The notes under the pieces: generated by a model
Databases searched by the model: none
What the model was told of the DNA's origin: nothing
What the model saw: the letters and a program-made list of their open reading frames with translations, nothing else
Origin: Basidiobolus heterosporus B8920
Lineage: Eukaryota > Basidiobolomycota > Basidiobolomycetes > Basidiobolales > Basidiobolaceae
Assembly (NCBI GenBank): GCA_000697455.1
Contig: JNET01034170.1
Location: forward strand, 1 to 26,567
Length of the DNA: 26,567 nucleotides
Direction of reading: 5' to 3'
Shown here: positions 1-15,149 of the stretch, piece after piece
Layout of the letters: every line of letters starts with the position of its first letter
How positions within the stretch are numbered: the stretch's first letter is position 1
Position numbers and translations under genes: made by a program

Positions 1-4520
<4,520 letters not shown>

Positions 4521-4800
4521 TCCTATTTCTTGGTCACTAGTATATAGCGATAAAGACACTAGCGATTTACTATTCTAAGCTAGTTTACTTTTACGATATC
4601 TGACAGTGATCCTGATCAACATTGAGTATCTTACCTGAATTTTACGGTTATTCACATAAACGGGGATCAGAAAAAATGAAAGTTAATGTCAACTTACAAA
4701 TCACGAATTGACACTCGCTTAACATATTTAAAATTACATTTTTCCATTGACAACACTTCTTTACTTATTACACTAGTGCAGTTTGGTGATATTATTCTCA
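4521..4800. promoter_or_regulatory. Shared divergent promoter region of TBCD and SF1
   Basis: The 280 bp between the two start codons must hold both 5' UTRs and promoters, since the genes are head to head. It is AT-rich with a TTTAAAATT stretch near 4727-4735. No named binding site could be recognised. Confidence 0.55.
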
Positions 4801-7165
4801 ATGGGCTGGAAACCAACAGGCACTAACGTAGTTCCTCTAGGAAAGAGAAGTAGAGCATCCCAGTTTTTTGATGATGACGATGTAGATCAACTTGCACCAA
4901 CCCCACCTTCCCCACCTTCACGTTCTCCACCTCCTCCACCCCCACCACCACCACCCAGCGATGAACCTGATCGACAACGACGCAACGATCAACCAGGTAA
5001 AATGTGTTGCAGTAACTTTTCACACCAAGTATAGATGCCTCAAGGGTTTACTCTCTTGAAAACCACTTTTTATGTTTACTTTCTTTTTTAAAGCTCCGGC
5101 TTTACCTTTGCTGGGGGAAACTCTTTTTTGGCAGAGGAAGCGCTGAAGTATTCAAGAATATTCATTTGTTTTGAATACTGCTATACGATACTATGGTTCA
5201 ATCATACTCAGCGCTATCTTACTCATAAAAAGTTCGATTTCCTCAAAAAGTTTTAGCTGCTAACCTGATCCAATATGATCTTTCAATAGCACCTGGATTT
5301 TCACTTTTCTATTTTTCAATGAACTAGCTAGTACAAACTTACTCTCCCACTTTTTTATCCTGATTGTTCTCTTCTTTTTCATTTCAACTAACCTCTACTT
5401 AGAAGAAAGAGAAGGACGCAGAAGAAAAAGACGCAGTCGTTGGGGAGATGAAACTAACAAAGTCAGCATTCCTGGTATGCCTTCTGTACTCCCTTCAAAT
5501 ATGACTAAGGAACAATCGGAGCTGTATGTCAGTAAGTACCGCTATTCTCTTTTGATATAGCTTTGAAACAGTCCCTACTTGTGTTCCTTCCTTTGCTTAC
5601 TAATGCTTACCAAATCGAACTCTAGTTTATATGCGTTTGGAGGAAATCAATCGTAAATTGCGTACTGGCGACTACATCCCTCCGGAGCCTGAGAGGTAGC
5701 TGCTTGATCAATCTTTAATCTAAGACCATCATTGACAGGATTTCTGTACTTAGATCACCATCTCCAGAACCAGTCTATAACTCTGAAGGAAAGCGTGTCA
5801 ACACTCGAGAATTCCGGTATAGAAAAAAGTTCGAGGATGAAAGAACAAAGATCATCGAGAACGCCATTAAGCACTATCCTACATTCAAACCACCCGCTGA
5901 TTACAAAAGACCAACCAAAATCCAAGAAAAGGTTTACATTCCAGCTAGAGAGTACCCAGAAATCAACTTCATCGGTTTACTTATCGGCCCCAGAGGAAAC
6001 ACTCTTAAGAAAATGGAAACTGAGTCGAATGCCAAAATCAGTATTCGTGGTAAAGGAAGTGTTAAGGAAGGTAAATCCCGACAGGACGGTGCTATGGCTC
6101 CTGGTCAAGATGAGGATCTACATTGTTTGATTACTGCTGATGACGAAGAGAAGGTCAAAAAGGCCATCAAGATGATTAACAAGATTATTGAGACTGTGAG
6201 TATTATCAGATCAATCCTTGTCTTGATCCCCACTAACCATTCTTTTAGTCTTCTTCTGTACCTGAAGGTCAAAACGAACTAAAACGTCAGCAGCTCAGAG
6301 AACTAGCAGCTCTTAATGGTACACTTCGTGATGATGAAAACCAAACATGCGCTAATTGTGGTGCTGTTGGACATCGTAAATACGAATGCCCTGATTCACA
6401 GAATATTACTGTTAATTTGGTATGTCGTATTTGTAACGGTGTTGGCCATACTCCCAGAGATTGTGTCCAACGAAACAACCCAGAAGCGTTAGAGCAAGCT
6501 AGACAAAGAGATCAACAACTGGATCACGAATACTTGAGTTTAATGGCAGAGCTAGGAGAGAACGTTCCTGAAGGTACCGCAGCTCCCAGACCATACGGTG
6601 ACTCCATTCCCCCTCCACCCGGATTGACCGTGAGTTCTAAATTCAACATAAATCATTGAATCTTCTATTGATCATCAATTTCTTAGGGCCACTATGGGCC
6701 AACTGATGCCAATTCTGTCGCGTGGACCAAACCACAGAGCCCTGGCGTACCACTTCCGCCCGCAGTCTCCCCCCCTGTAGGGTGGGCTCAGCCTCCCCCT
6801 GGTAAATAACTCAATTTGTACCTATTGCCTCAAATCTTACATACTTAACCCCTTCGAAATTAGGAATTGCCGGTGCCGCACCTGCCTGGAACTACGGCTA
6901 TGCTCCACAAGGCTCTTATCCTTCGTACACGGGTGTTTACGGCAACTATGCACCCGATCCAAACGCAGCCTATGCCTCATATGAAGCCTATGGTACCTAT
7001 CCACAAGCTGCAGCTTACCAACCACCCCCACCCCCAGATGCTAGCACAGTAAGTGTGTGGAAAACCACATAAGAATAATCCCAAGTACTGAAATGTTTTG
7101 TTTAGAGCTCTCCCCAGCCTCCTCCTGAAGTATCTCCACCACCTCCACCTCCGCCATCCTCTTGA
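4801..7165 (+). CDS. SF1: Branch-point binding protein / splicing factor 1
   Basis: SF1/BBP (yeast Msl5) binds the intron branch-point sequence in the nucleus during early spliceosome assembly and contacts U2AF65. Exons: 4801-4996, 5403-5531, 5626-5695, 5739-6195, 6249-6629, 6687-6801, 6864-7048 and 7106-7165. All phases fit, giving 530 residues. In order: a proline run (about 45-56); a U2AF-ligand-like basic motif RRKRRSRW with Trp79; the coiled-coil region with a conserved SPSP motif (138-141), the site phosphorylated in animal SF1; a KH domain with GPRG at 215-218 followed by QUA2; two CX2CX4HX4C zinc knuckles (Cys318-Cys331 and Cys343-Cys356); and a Pro/Tyr/Ala-rich tail. The first intron is unusually long for this window (406 nt). 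The start is the first ATG, giving the conserved short [10 protein letters not shown]-terminus. An AATAAA lies near 7344. Confidence 0.95.
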
Positions 7166-7829
7166 GAAACCACTGAAAAGAGCGTATAGTGGCTTGAAAT
7201 ATATTCCATGATTTTATTTCAAGCCGTTTGTTCCTCTACTTTCTCATCGATATTCTGTTGTTATGGAATACTAGTAGCACCACCAGAACCATGGAAAGTT
7301 ATTCAATTACAGCTAACTAGATCCCCATTTTTTTATTCTCGCAAATAAAGTTATATTTCGTATAGATCGCCCTGTACGTGTATTCCGTTTGTTTGAATTC
7401 ATTTGGTAATTGATCGGCATAAGAAAAGTTAATTCAAATATGTAAATGCACAGTCTGTAGATCAGACAAGATCAGACGTACTCTTGACCCATTGTCTTAC
7501 CACGTTTTGGACCTTTCCCGTTGACTATGGTGAGATGCACCTCTTTAGTTGCGCAAGAGTTAACAAACAAGTGATGGTCATGACTGTATCAAGTAATGAT
7601 AAACCCAAAGCACGAAATCCACCTCACGGAAACTTCCGCAAAATTTGGATCTTCTTCGGACCCAAAGGCTATGTCACCGAAAAAGAACAGTACACGTAGA
7701 TGAGTATCCGACAGACGTTGTCTCCCTGGCTGTAGTTATCGCGATAACCCTCATGTGATCAAAACCCGATTTGCCACAGTGCTACATCCATTTTGGATCT
7801 TATCGGAGCTATCTATATTCGGTGCAAGA

Positions 7830-7836
7830 TGACTCA
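7830..7836 (+). promoter_or_regulatory. Gcn4/AP-1-like site TGACTCA
   Basis: Exact match to the bZIP Gcn4 core TGASTCA, 624 bp upstream of the HOM3 ATG. Gcn4 (CpcA) activates amino-acid biosynthesis genes, including HOM3 in yeast. Functionality is inferred from clustering with two more sites. Confidence 0.45.
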
Positions 7837-7984
7837 AATAGGGGATTTCAAGGGGAATCTCTAGGGGAGTTTCTAGATTTCATCGAAGTTAGTATTGTTA
7901 TTTTAGAACCAGTGAGTTGTTGACGGTAACTCTGCAAATCGACTAGACACACGGCACTCATCCGTTTGCTCTGGTGAGTTCGTG

Positions 7985-7991
7985 TGAGTCA
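7985..7991 (+). promoter_or_regulatory. Gcn4/AP-1-like site TGAGTCA
   Basis: Second exact TGASTCA core, 469 bp upstream of the HOM3 start codon. Confidence 0.5.
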
Positions 7992-8247
7992 ATTCGTGTA
8001 ACGAGTATGAAACATGTTCACGCTCACTTTCAGCATCATTTTATGAGATTCCTTATCGGTTAATCGGGTACACAACTTAATTATACATCATCTGCCGGTT
8101 TAACCAATAAAGCCTAGTTTACTAGTACAGTAAGTTTGCCATTCAATGATTTACCTAAGTGAGCGCTCGAGATCATGCCAACGGAGCCTGTAGAGCTAAT
8201 GGAGCCAATTAAATCCAAAAATTTCCTAAATAGAGATAAGAGATAAA

Positions 8248-8254
8248 TGAGTCA
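8248..8254 (+). promoter_or_regulatory. Gcn4/AP-1-like site TGAGTCA
   Basis: Third exact TGASTCA core, 206 bp upstream of the HOM3 ATG and about 100 bp upstream of the TATA-like element: the usual position for an upstream activating site. Confidence 0.6.
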
Positions 8255-8353
8255 ATACTGCTCAAAGGATCGGTCCGTTGTCTACACGATAATCACAAAT
8301 CTGGTTTCGTTCTCCGCACTCTGCTTTCGGCTTAATCTTAGCGGACACTCAGC

Positions 8354-8360
8354 TATATAA
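8354..8360 (+). promoter_or_regulatory. TATA-like element of HOM3
   Basis: TATATAA, 100 bp upstream of the HOM3 ATG and followed by a C/T-rich stretch (8380-8450) typical of a fungal start region. Confidence 0.5.
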
Positions 8361-8459
8361 CTCACCCGAATGCTCTCTATCTTATCACCATTTCCCCTAT
8401 CGTTCTGGGTTTTAAATCAATCAACACTCTTCTGTCTCTTCTAAATACCTCCATTTAGT

Positions 8460-9974
8460 ATGAAAATCACTCACAAGACAAATCCCGTCAACAAACCTTG
8501 GCTAGTCTTGAAATTTGGCGGAACTAGTGTTGGCAAATTTTTGGATCAAATCACTGAAGTCATTGTAAAAGGCGCTTTAGACACTCACCGCGTTGTGGTT
8601 GTGTGCTCGGCTAGAAGTGGTGATGTGAAGTCCAAGGGTACTACCAGTAGACTCATTCGTGCTTCTGAAGAGGTTCTTCTTTCTGGCTCGAAAAGTCACC
8701 TAAGCATCGTTCAGGATATTTTGGAGGACCACATTGAAGCTGTCAATTCGGTGATTCTGAATGCTGAAATTCGTCAGCAAGTTATTCGGGAGTTGACTGC
8801 CGAATGCCACAAACTCCAAGCATTCTTGATGGCCGCTGAGGTGATCAACGAAGTCTCACCTAGATCGAAAGATATCATCATTGGTTGTGGTGAGAAGTTG
8901 GCGTGTATTTTTGTCGCCGCTGCATTGAGAGATAAATTTGTTGATGCCCAATACGTTTCTTTGGAAAGTGTCATCAACAAACACTTCGAAGCTGGCAAGC
9001 TAGATCAGTCATTTTACGACTACTTGGCTGAAAGATTTGCTGCATCTGTGGAGGACTGCGATAATAGAGTACCTGTTGTTACTGGCTACTTTGGTTCGGT
9101 TCCAGGAGGCATTTTACATAGTATCGGTAGAGGCTATACCGACCTTACCGCTGCTTTATGCGCTGTTGGACTTCAAGCTGAAGAATTGCAAGTCTGGAAA
9201 GAAGTCGACGGTATCTTTACCGCTGATCCTCGTAAAGTTCCTACCGCCCGTCTTCTGAATATCATTACACCAGAAGAAGCGGCAGAATTAACCTACTATG
9301 GCTCAGAGGTGATCCACCCATTCACCATGGAGCAAGTTATCCGTGCACAGATTCCAATTCGTATCAAAAATGTCCAGAATCCATCGGGAAATGGAACCAT
9401 CATCTTTCCTGACAGTATGTCTAGTAAAGGTGGCAGTCCCCCACCTGCACCCAAATTCTTACTTGAAAATGGATATCAACTTGATCTGTCTCGAAGACAT
9501 CCTACTGCAGTCACAATCAAGGATAACGTTATTGTACTGAATATTCATTCCAATCGGAAATCTGTTTCTCATGGCTTCCTCGCCAATATCTTTTCTATCT
9601 TGGATCGCTATGGAATCATTGTTGACCTTATTTCCACTAGTGAAGTCCATGTTTCCATGGCTTTGGGCGCGAATATTCTCGACCATAATCTTGAAGGTGC
9701 GCTTACTGAGCTCGGTAAACTCGGACGTGTTGATGTTCTAAAGCAAATGGCTATCTTAAGCTTGGTCGGCAAGCAGATGCGAAATATGGTCGGTATATCA
9801 GGCTTGCTTTTCGCTACTCTAGCTGAAGCCCAAGTCAATATTGAGATGATCTCCCAAGGATCATCGGAAATCAACATTTCATGCGTTATCGAAGAGAAAA
9901 AATCCAAAGATGCACTTCTCGCTATTCACAGCACATTACTAGAGAAGACGAACTATGCTCTATTGGATGAATAG
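8460..9974 (+). CDS. HOM3: Aspartokinase (aspartate 4-phosphotransferase)
   Basis: Phosphorylates L-aspartate to 4-phospho-L-aspartate, the first step toward threonine, methionine and (in organisms using the DAP route) lysine. It is a single-exon cytosolic enzyme of 504 residues, close to yeast Hom3. The amino-acid-kinase domain shows KFGGTSVG (18-25), GCGEKLA, VVTGYFG, GRGYTDLTAAL (the fungal form of the substrate loop) and VDGIFTADPRKV. Two C-terminal ACT domains follow: one around VIVLNIHSNRKSVSHGFL, the second around LVGKQMRNMVGI with SQGSSEINIS. These bind the feedback inhibitor, threonine in fungi. The ATG is preceded by a TATA-like box and three Gcn4-type sites, consistent with general amino-acid control. 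No intron, unlike most neighbours. Nothing is missing. Confidence 0.97.
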   Translation: MKITHKTNPVNKPWLVLKFGGTSVGKFLDQITEVIVKGALDTHRVVVVCSARSGDVKSKGTTSRLIRASEEVLLSGSKSHLSIVQDILEDHIEAVNSVILNAEIRQQVIRELTAECHKLQAFLMAAEVINEVSPRSKDIIIGCGEKLACIFVAAALRDKFVDAQYVSLESVINKHFEAGKLDQSFYDYLAERFAASVEDCDNRVPVVTGYFGSVPGGILHSIGRGYTDLTAALCAVGLQAEELQVWKEVDGIFTADPRKVPTARLLNIITPEEAAELTYYGSEVIHPFTMEQVIRAQIPIRIKNVQNPSGNGTIIFPDSMSSKGGSPPPAPKFLLENGYQLDLSRRHPTAVTIKDNVIVLNIHSNRKSVSHGFLANIFSILDRYGIIVDLISTSEVHVSMALGANILDHNLEGALTELGKLGRVDVLKQMAILSLVGKQMRNMVGISGLLFATLAEAQVNIEMISQGSSEINISCVIEEKKSKDALLAIHSTLLEKTNYALLDE

Positions 9975-10567
9975 CCTCCTCATGTACATTCATCCTGACC
10001 AATTATTATCATTCACATTCAACAAACTAGTGTAGATTTTATCAAATAGTTTTATCATATCATAGCACTATCCCTGAAGACTGCTGTGCCATTCTTCGTC
10101 TATCTTGTCTTATATTCTCATTAATTAGTAAAAAGTCCAGTTCATTCAAGTTTCCTGATAACACTTGAGATATCTTGATAAGATCGGAACAACTATATTT
10201 AGTGCTTTGGTAATCGTTCTCTCTAGGGGTTTCTATCGCATTCCATCTTAAGAATTGATGTCATAGAGCTCCACAGTATTATAATATATCAGGTTAGGGC
10301 TCCCAGACTTTCTGATTTCAAGGGTAAACAAAGATCTCGCCATATCCATAGTTCTGACGGCTCATAAATGAAGTCATTTAAACGAAATATCATAGATGGT
10401 ATAAATTCAGGTTTCGAGAAGTAATTAGGCAAGATTTCAATTTTCTTACCCTGGTCCGAAATAGTGATCAGATTTGGGGTCTTCTAAAAAAAAGTTTAGC
10501 AACTTGGGACCTTTTAAATACACAACATATCAGTTTGGAATCTCTCTCTGTCATTATATAGGTCAAA
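9975..10567. other. Intergenic region, HOM3 to rps25
   Basis: 593 bp holding the HOM3 3' UTR and the rps25 promoter. AT-rich, with a TTTTAAATAC stretch near 10512. No gene or recognisable factor site seen. Confidence 0.55.
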
Positions 10568-10996
10568 ATGGTACGTATACTTATCATAGTGCAATTATTA
10601 GATGGATGAATATAGTTATCCGCATGGATGAGCTCCAATTTTTTCAAACTCCATATGACTAACTAATAAATTCAGGCCAAGAAGGACGCTCCCGCTAAGC
10701 CCAGTTCCGGTGGAAAGAAGACCAAGAAGAAGTGGTCCAAGGGAAAGGTCAAGGATAAGGCCAACAACTTGGTTGTCTTTGACCAAGCCACTTTGGATAA
10801 ATTGATGAAGGAGGCTCCCACCTACAAGCTCATCACCACCTCCGTGTTGGTTGATCGTCTTCGTATCAACGGATCTCTTGCTCGTGTTGCCATCAGAGAA
10901 TTGGAAGCTCAAGGTTTGATCCAAAAGGTCTCTACCCACGGTTCCCAATTGATCTACACCCGCTCTGTTAGCGCTGGTGGTGAGGAAGCTAACTAA
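10568..10996 (+). CDS. RPS25: 40S ribosomal protein eS25
   Basis: Small-subunit ribosomal protein located near the E site of the 40S head and needed by several viral and cellular IRES elements. Exon 1 is only the start codon (10568-10570). A 105-nt intron (10571-10675, GTACGT donor, GACTAACTAAT branch region, TTCAG acceptor) separates it from exon 2 (10676-10996). The product is 107 residues, the normal eS25 length. It starts with a Lys-rich tail ([20 protein letters not shown]), then the winged-helix core with [21 protein letters not shown] and [16 protein letters not shown]. Codon use is strongly biased (AAG, ACC, CTC), unlike neighbours and as expected of a highly expressed gene. An AATAAA follows the stop directly. 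Confidence 0.97.
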
Positions 10997-11352
10997 ACTA
11001 AATAAAATAGTACTTTAACCGCATCATTTTTGCTTTTGTTCACGACTACAATATACCAATAACACTACATGAAGCTTTAATGGCTAGTAGACGAAAAGTA
11101 GAGTCTAGTTTTACGATACCTGATCATTACTGGTATCATTGTTGATGTTTTGAATATCTCAAATTATGTGATTTCCTAAATAATGTATTGTTCAAATCTA
11201 TTGGCACAACGATGAAAATCATAGGAGGAATTTATTCATTGGGAATTTGTGGTATTACATGATCTGCTAGGCTACTGAATATATTGTGTACGGTGGCCTT
11301 AACTGAAGCTTTGTCGAAACCAATTCTCTTTGTAAACTAAATATTGATCCAC
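10997..11352. other. Intergenic region, rps25 to CYK3
   Basis: 356 bp. AATAAA at about 11000 is the likely rps25 polyadenylation signal; the rest must include the CYK3 promoter. Nothing else recognised. Confidence 0.5.
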
Positions 11353-14300
11353 ATGAGTGCATATCAAGGGCATCATGTCGTCAAGGCCGTACATGATTTT
11401 TACTCTTTGAAGAAATCTGACCTAAATTTCGAAAAAGGTAGGTGAAAAGCTTGTTATTCAACAGCCAATTCTTGCCTAATTCGACCTTTTACTGTTGCTC
11501 TAGGAACTCTAATTGAAGTAATAGATTCTGGTAGGTAGGCGTTACATTTAGTTATCTAAAATACAGTTATTGATCGTTGCTTAGAAAATCCACATGAGTG
11601 GTATGGAAAAATCGTCACCACAAATCAGTTTGGTACTTTTCCACCAGATATAGTCAAAACCATGTAAATATTTCTTTCTTCTTTGATGTTGTCCAACAGA
11701 CTAGAGAACATCTTTGATTAATAAGTTACGCTGCATTCTTAGCTATTTAGATGATAAGGTAGTTCCTCCTCAAAAGGAAGGCAACGTTATATACGAAACC
11801 ACCGAAGTTAGGTTGTCTGATTTGGCTGAAGATGAAAACCTGGAAGATATTCTGCTTTCATGGGCAGAGGAAGAAAACAAATTTATTGAATTTACCAAGA
11901 ATAATCCTCACGCTGCTTTAAAAATCCATGAACAACCCGACAAAACGAAACCCAGACCTTTACGCGACTCTTCCGGTAGTTCACTTTCTGTCACCCCTAG
12001 AGCTAGCCTCTGGGGGAAAAGTACTAAAGAAAATAACAAGAAAGGATTGGGTGGATTCCCTAGCAAGCCCACTGGTGCGGGACTTGGCCTAACATTAAAA
12101 TCTGAAAGCAAAGCTTCTTCGATATATTCTCGTTCACCAACGCCCTCACAACTAGGCCGTTTTAATGATAACACCACACGAAGAGGCCTATCCCCAAGCC
12201 GACTGGGAGGCCCAATTCATAATCAACTTGGCTCTACCGGTCGTAAAGACTTCAGTTTTAGAGGAAGGGATAGATCACATTCCTCTTTATCTTATTCTGA
12301 TGAAAGCGAAAGATCTCAGTCCAGGTTAAGTAGTTATAGATCTGAATCACGAATGACTAGTAATTCAGATCCACTTGACGAAGATTATTCTCCACGAGCC
12401 TCTCGTCTAGCCAGTCTATCTGACCGAGAAACCCCTGACCTTGACGAAGTTCTTTCATCAACTTTGAATCAGCTAGATAAACTACAGCTGGACTCTAAAA
12501 CGAATAGTAGTTACGATACCGATAGCCAGCAATATCCCCAGGCTTATTATAACGACGTCAGTCAAGATCCAAGTGTTCTTGAAGCACACAGAAGTAGGTT
12601 TAACGTCTCGCCACCTCTAACTGACACCACAAGTACCTTGGTTCCTTCGGAACATGAGGAGATTGAAAAAAGATTCACCATCTCGCCTACTATTGCGGGC
12701 ACAGACAACATGACAAGATATCGGCTTTCACCATCTCCCGAGTCGACGTCAAAGTTCGATGTTTCCCCACCACACCCTGATCTAACTCTTGATTCTTCGG
12801 ATAATCGCTCACTGCCTACCCAAGGTGGCACCAATGTGCAATATCCCGACTCTGGATATCAAAGCTCTGTAATGTCTGCTGGGGTGCACCCTGCTCAAGG
12901 AATGTATTCTTCACCATACAGCTATCCATATATACCAGATCCTATGTATATGAACGCAATGCCGCATATGCCATACTATTCCAGTCCACATCCACATCCA
13001 TATTACCCTCAGAGCGCGTATGGGATGAGTCATTCATCATATGGTGCATACCCACAAGGTATGATGGGCTCGCAAACTTACAATATGCACATGATGGGCA
13101 ACCCTCAATACCGTAATGGTGGAGTAGACAATCTCAACTCAAATACAACTCAGGCCCAAACGCAGCCACAGCCACCACAAAGAGTTAATTCTGACAATAC
13201 GGATCAATTCCGTGCAGCGAAACCTGCAGAGAAGAGACTGCCTTATAGAGGCGTACCCAAAACAAGCATGGCGAATGGGGAAACCTACAATCATCTTACT
13301 GCCAAGTTAAAGGAGAAGCTTAAGAAAACCAAGACAATCGGTCCAATGGAAACACTACTTATGTCTTCCTCGGTCGGGAAGGGGAAGATTAATTTGGACA
13401 TCTCCCGCATGGACTTTTACGATATTGATACGAAGGCTCGTGCTACCGATTATCCAGGTGCCTATGTATCTCCTAGTGACTTCTGTCGTGGTGCACTTAC
13501 TGCTACATACACCGATGAAATCTCGAAATCCCGCGCCATTTTTGTATGGATATTAAACAACATAGCCTATCCAGGAAAGCATAAGCCTGTATCTATTACT
13601 GGCACTGAAACCCCCGAATTCCCCAAAGATGTCTGGGAGAAAAAGGTTTGCAAGCGAGAAGGCTTTGCTATCTTGTTTCATGAAATGGCTCAAGCGTGCG
13701 GTTTAGAAAGTTACATCATCACAGGATATCAAAAAGGACCGACGGATGATTATTTTGGCTCTTCCCAGACACCGCTTCCAAACCACTGGTGGAACGCTGT
13801 CAAAGTTAACGGAGAATTTCGGTTTATTGACATTGGTTCTGCTTCTCCGCTACATCTATACAATCACCTTAAGCAACCGGACTACTTTTACTTTTTAGCG
13901 CATCCACTCCATTTCATCTACACACACTACCCTAATAATCCGAAGTTCCAATTTTTAAGTCCACCGATTTCACCGAAAATATTTTGGTCCCTCCCGTACA
14001 TACAACCCAGCTTCTTCTATGATGAAGTGAAGTTCATTGATTATACAGACAGCGTCTTCCAACTCGAAGACGAGGAGACGGGAGAGTTCTCTATCGTTTT
14101 GCCAAGTGGTCTTGGTTGCTTCGCTGAAGTGGACATACCTAACAAGAACGCCACATACTACAATCACCTCAGAACCTTGGTACACATCTCCGAGCAGGAT
14201 GGTCAGAATGTAGCACGGATTAGTATTCGGTTGAACAAAGGCAATGGAATAGGCTTTTTGAAAGTGTTTATTGGCCCGAAAATCCAGGTAATTGAAACAT

Positions 14301-14715
14301 CGCATCAATATTCATCCCACCTGATCCTCAACTAACATATCAATTCTAGGCGCCCACAAATACAAATCCCTATCCCCTATCGTTTAGTTTCATGCTGAAG
14401 CATATTGGAGACAAACTTCCCAATGATTTTGTCATGACATTCTTTACAGAACATGATTTCACCATCAAGGAGCCACGGGACCTGATATTGAAATGTGGTC
14501 GTGGATACCGATTTGTGGTGGCAACACCTTGTGCAACCAAACCTATCAAGTTGTCAGTACGCTCGCCTTCCCAGCATAACAACGTTTTCTCTTATTTCCC
14601 TGACGAGCATAGCTACGCAGCCGAGGTATTTCTGAAGGAGCCGGGTAAATGGACTCTAGCTTATTTAACCGGGAAGGATAAATGGATCCCATTTGCTCAG
14701 TATGAATGTCATTAG
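11353..14715 (+). CDS. CYK3: Cyk3-like cytokinesis protein (SH3 + transglutaminase-like)
   Basis: Cyk3 acts at the division site, where it links the actomyosin ring to septum synthesis and chitin synthase regulation through its SH3 and transglutaminase-like domains. Exons: 11353-11437, 11504-11530, 11585-11663, 11743-14287 and 14350-14715; phases agree and give 1033 residues. The SH3 domain (about 7-62) is spread over four exons, with ALYDY-like VHDFYSL, EWYGKI and FPPDIVK motifs. Residues about 100-560 are low-complexity: Ser/Pro/Arg-rich, then Pro/Tyr/Met-rich. The transglutaminase-like core (about 620-770) keeps His745 (in NHWWNAV) and Asp760 (in FIDIG), but the usual nucleophile position before EGFA is Arg702, so it is probably a non-catalytic fold, as reported for fission-yeast Cyk3. 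The C-terminal domain reads normally to the stop. Exon 2 is a 27-nt microexon. Confidence 0.9.
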
Positions 14716-15149
14716 TTAATTTGCTACGTCTATGTTGAATCCATCCAAACCAGTGTTGTCGCTAACTGTTTGTTTAAAATTCAACGTATATGTACATGTA
14801 TATGTATACTAAGCTCTATTTCTATGTCATCCCCGCTCCACCTCCATTCACTCTTTATGTGCCTTCAACCAAACTACCACAGCATTCAGTTTCTAGATTC
14901 TTTCGTATTTCTTGGTTTCTTTTCATCGCACATCTTAACTCTTTCATCCACGTTTCCCGTAGATACCAGACGGTCGACATACTCCCCCCCACTGATGTGG
15001 TAAAGAGTTATATCTAGAGCCAGTGAAAATCCAAAAAACATCCAACATAAAGTCGAAAAAATCATGATCTCTCTGTTCAAGTGTATCGGTGGGTAGAAAT
15101 TGAAAACATTAACATAGGTATTTATTACTTCGAAGGGACCATGACATGG
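14716..15149. other. Convergent intergenic region
   Basis: 434 bp between the stop codons of two convergent genes, so it should hold two 3' UTRs. Small open frames here overlap each other on both strands and look like chance. A short TATACATGTATATGTATA-like AT alternation lies near 14790-14808. Confidence 0.5.

Larger units (their letters stand above)
7166..8459. other. Intergenic region, SF1 3' end to HOM3 promoter
   Basis: About 1.3 kb without a convincing gene. The 71-codon open frame at 7484-7699 starts at no convincing ATG context and has no recognisable domain. The 3' half holds the HOM3 promoter, with three TGASTCA motifs and a TATA-like element annotated separately. Confidence 0.6.

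Noticed and set aside
7484-7699. 71-codon open frame between SF1 and HOM3
   Set aside because: Short, no domain and no supporting exon signals.
11292-11301. GGCCTTAAC resembling a U12 branch point upstream of CYK3
   Set aside because: No AC or AG acceptor at the right distance and no matching donor upstream.
13026-13032. Another TGAGTCA match
   Set aside because: Lies inside the CYK3 coding exon, so not counted as a promoter site.
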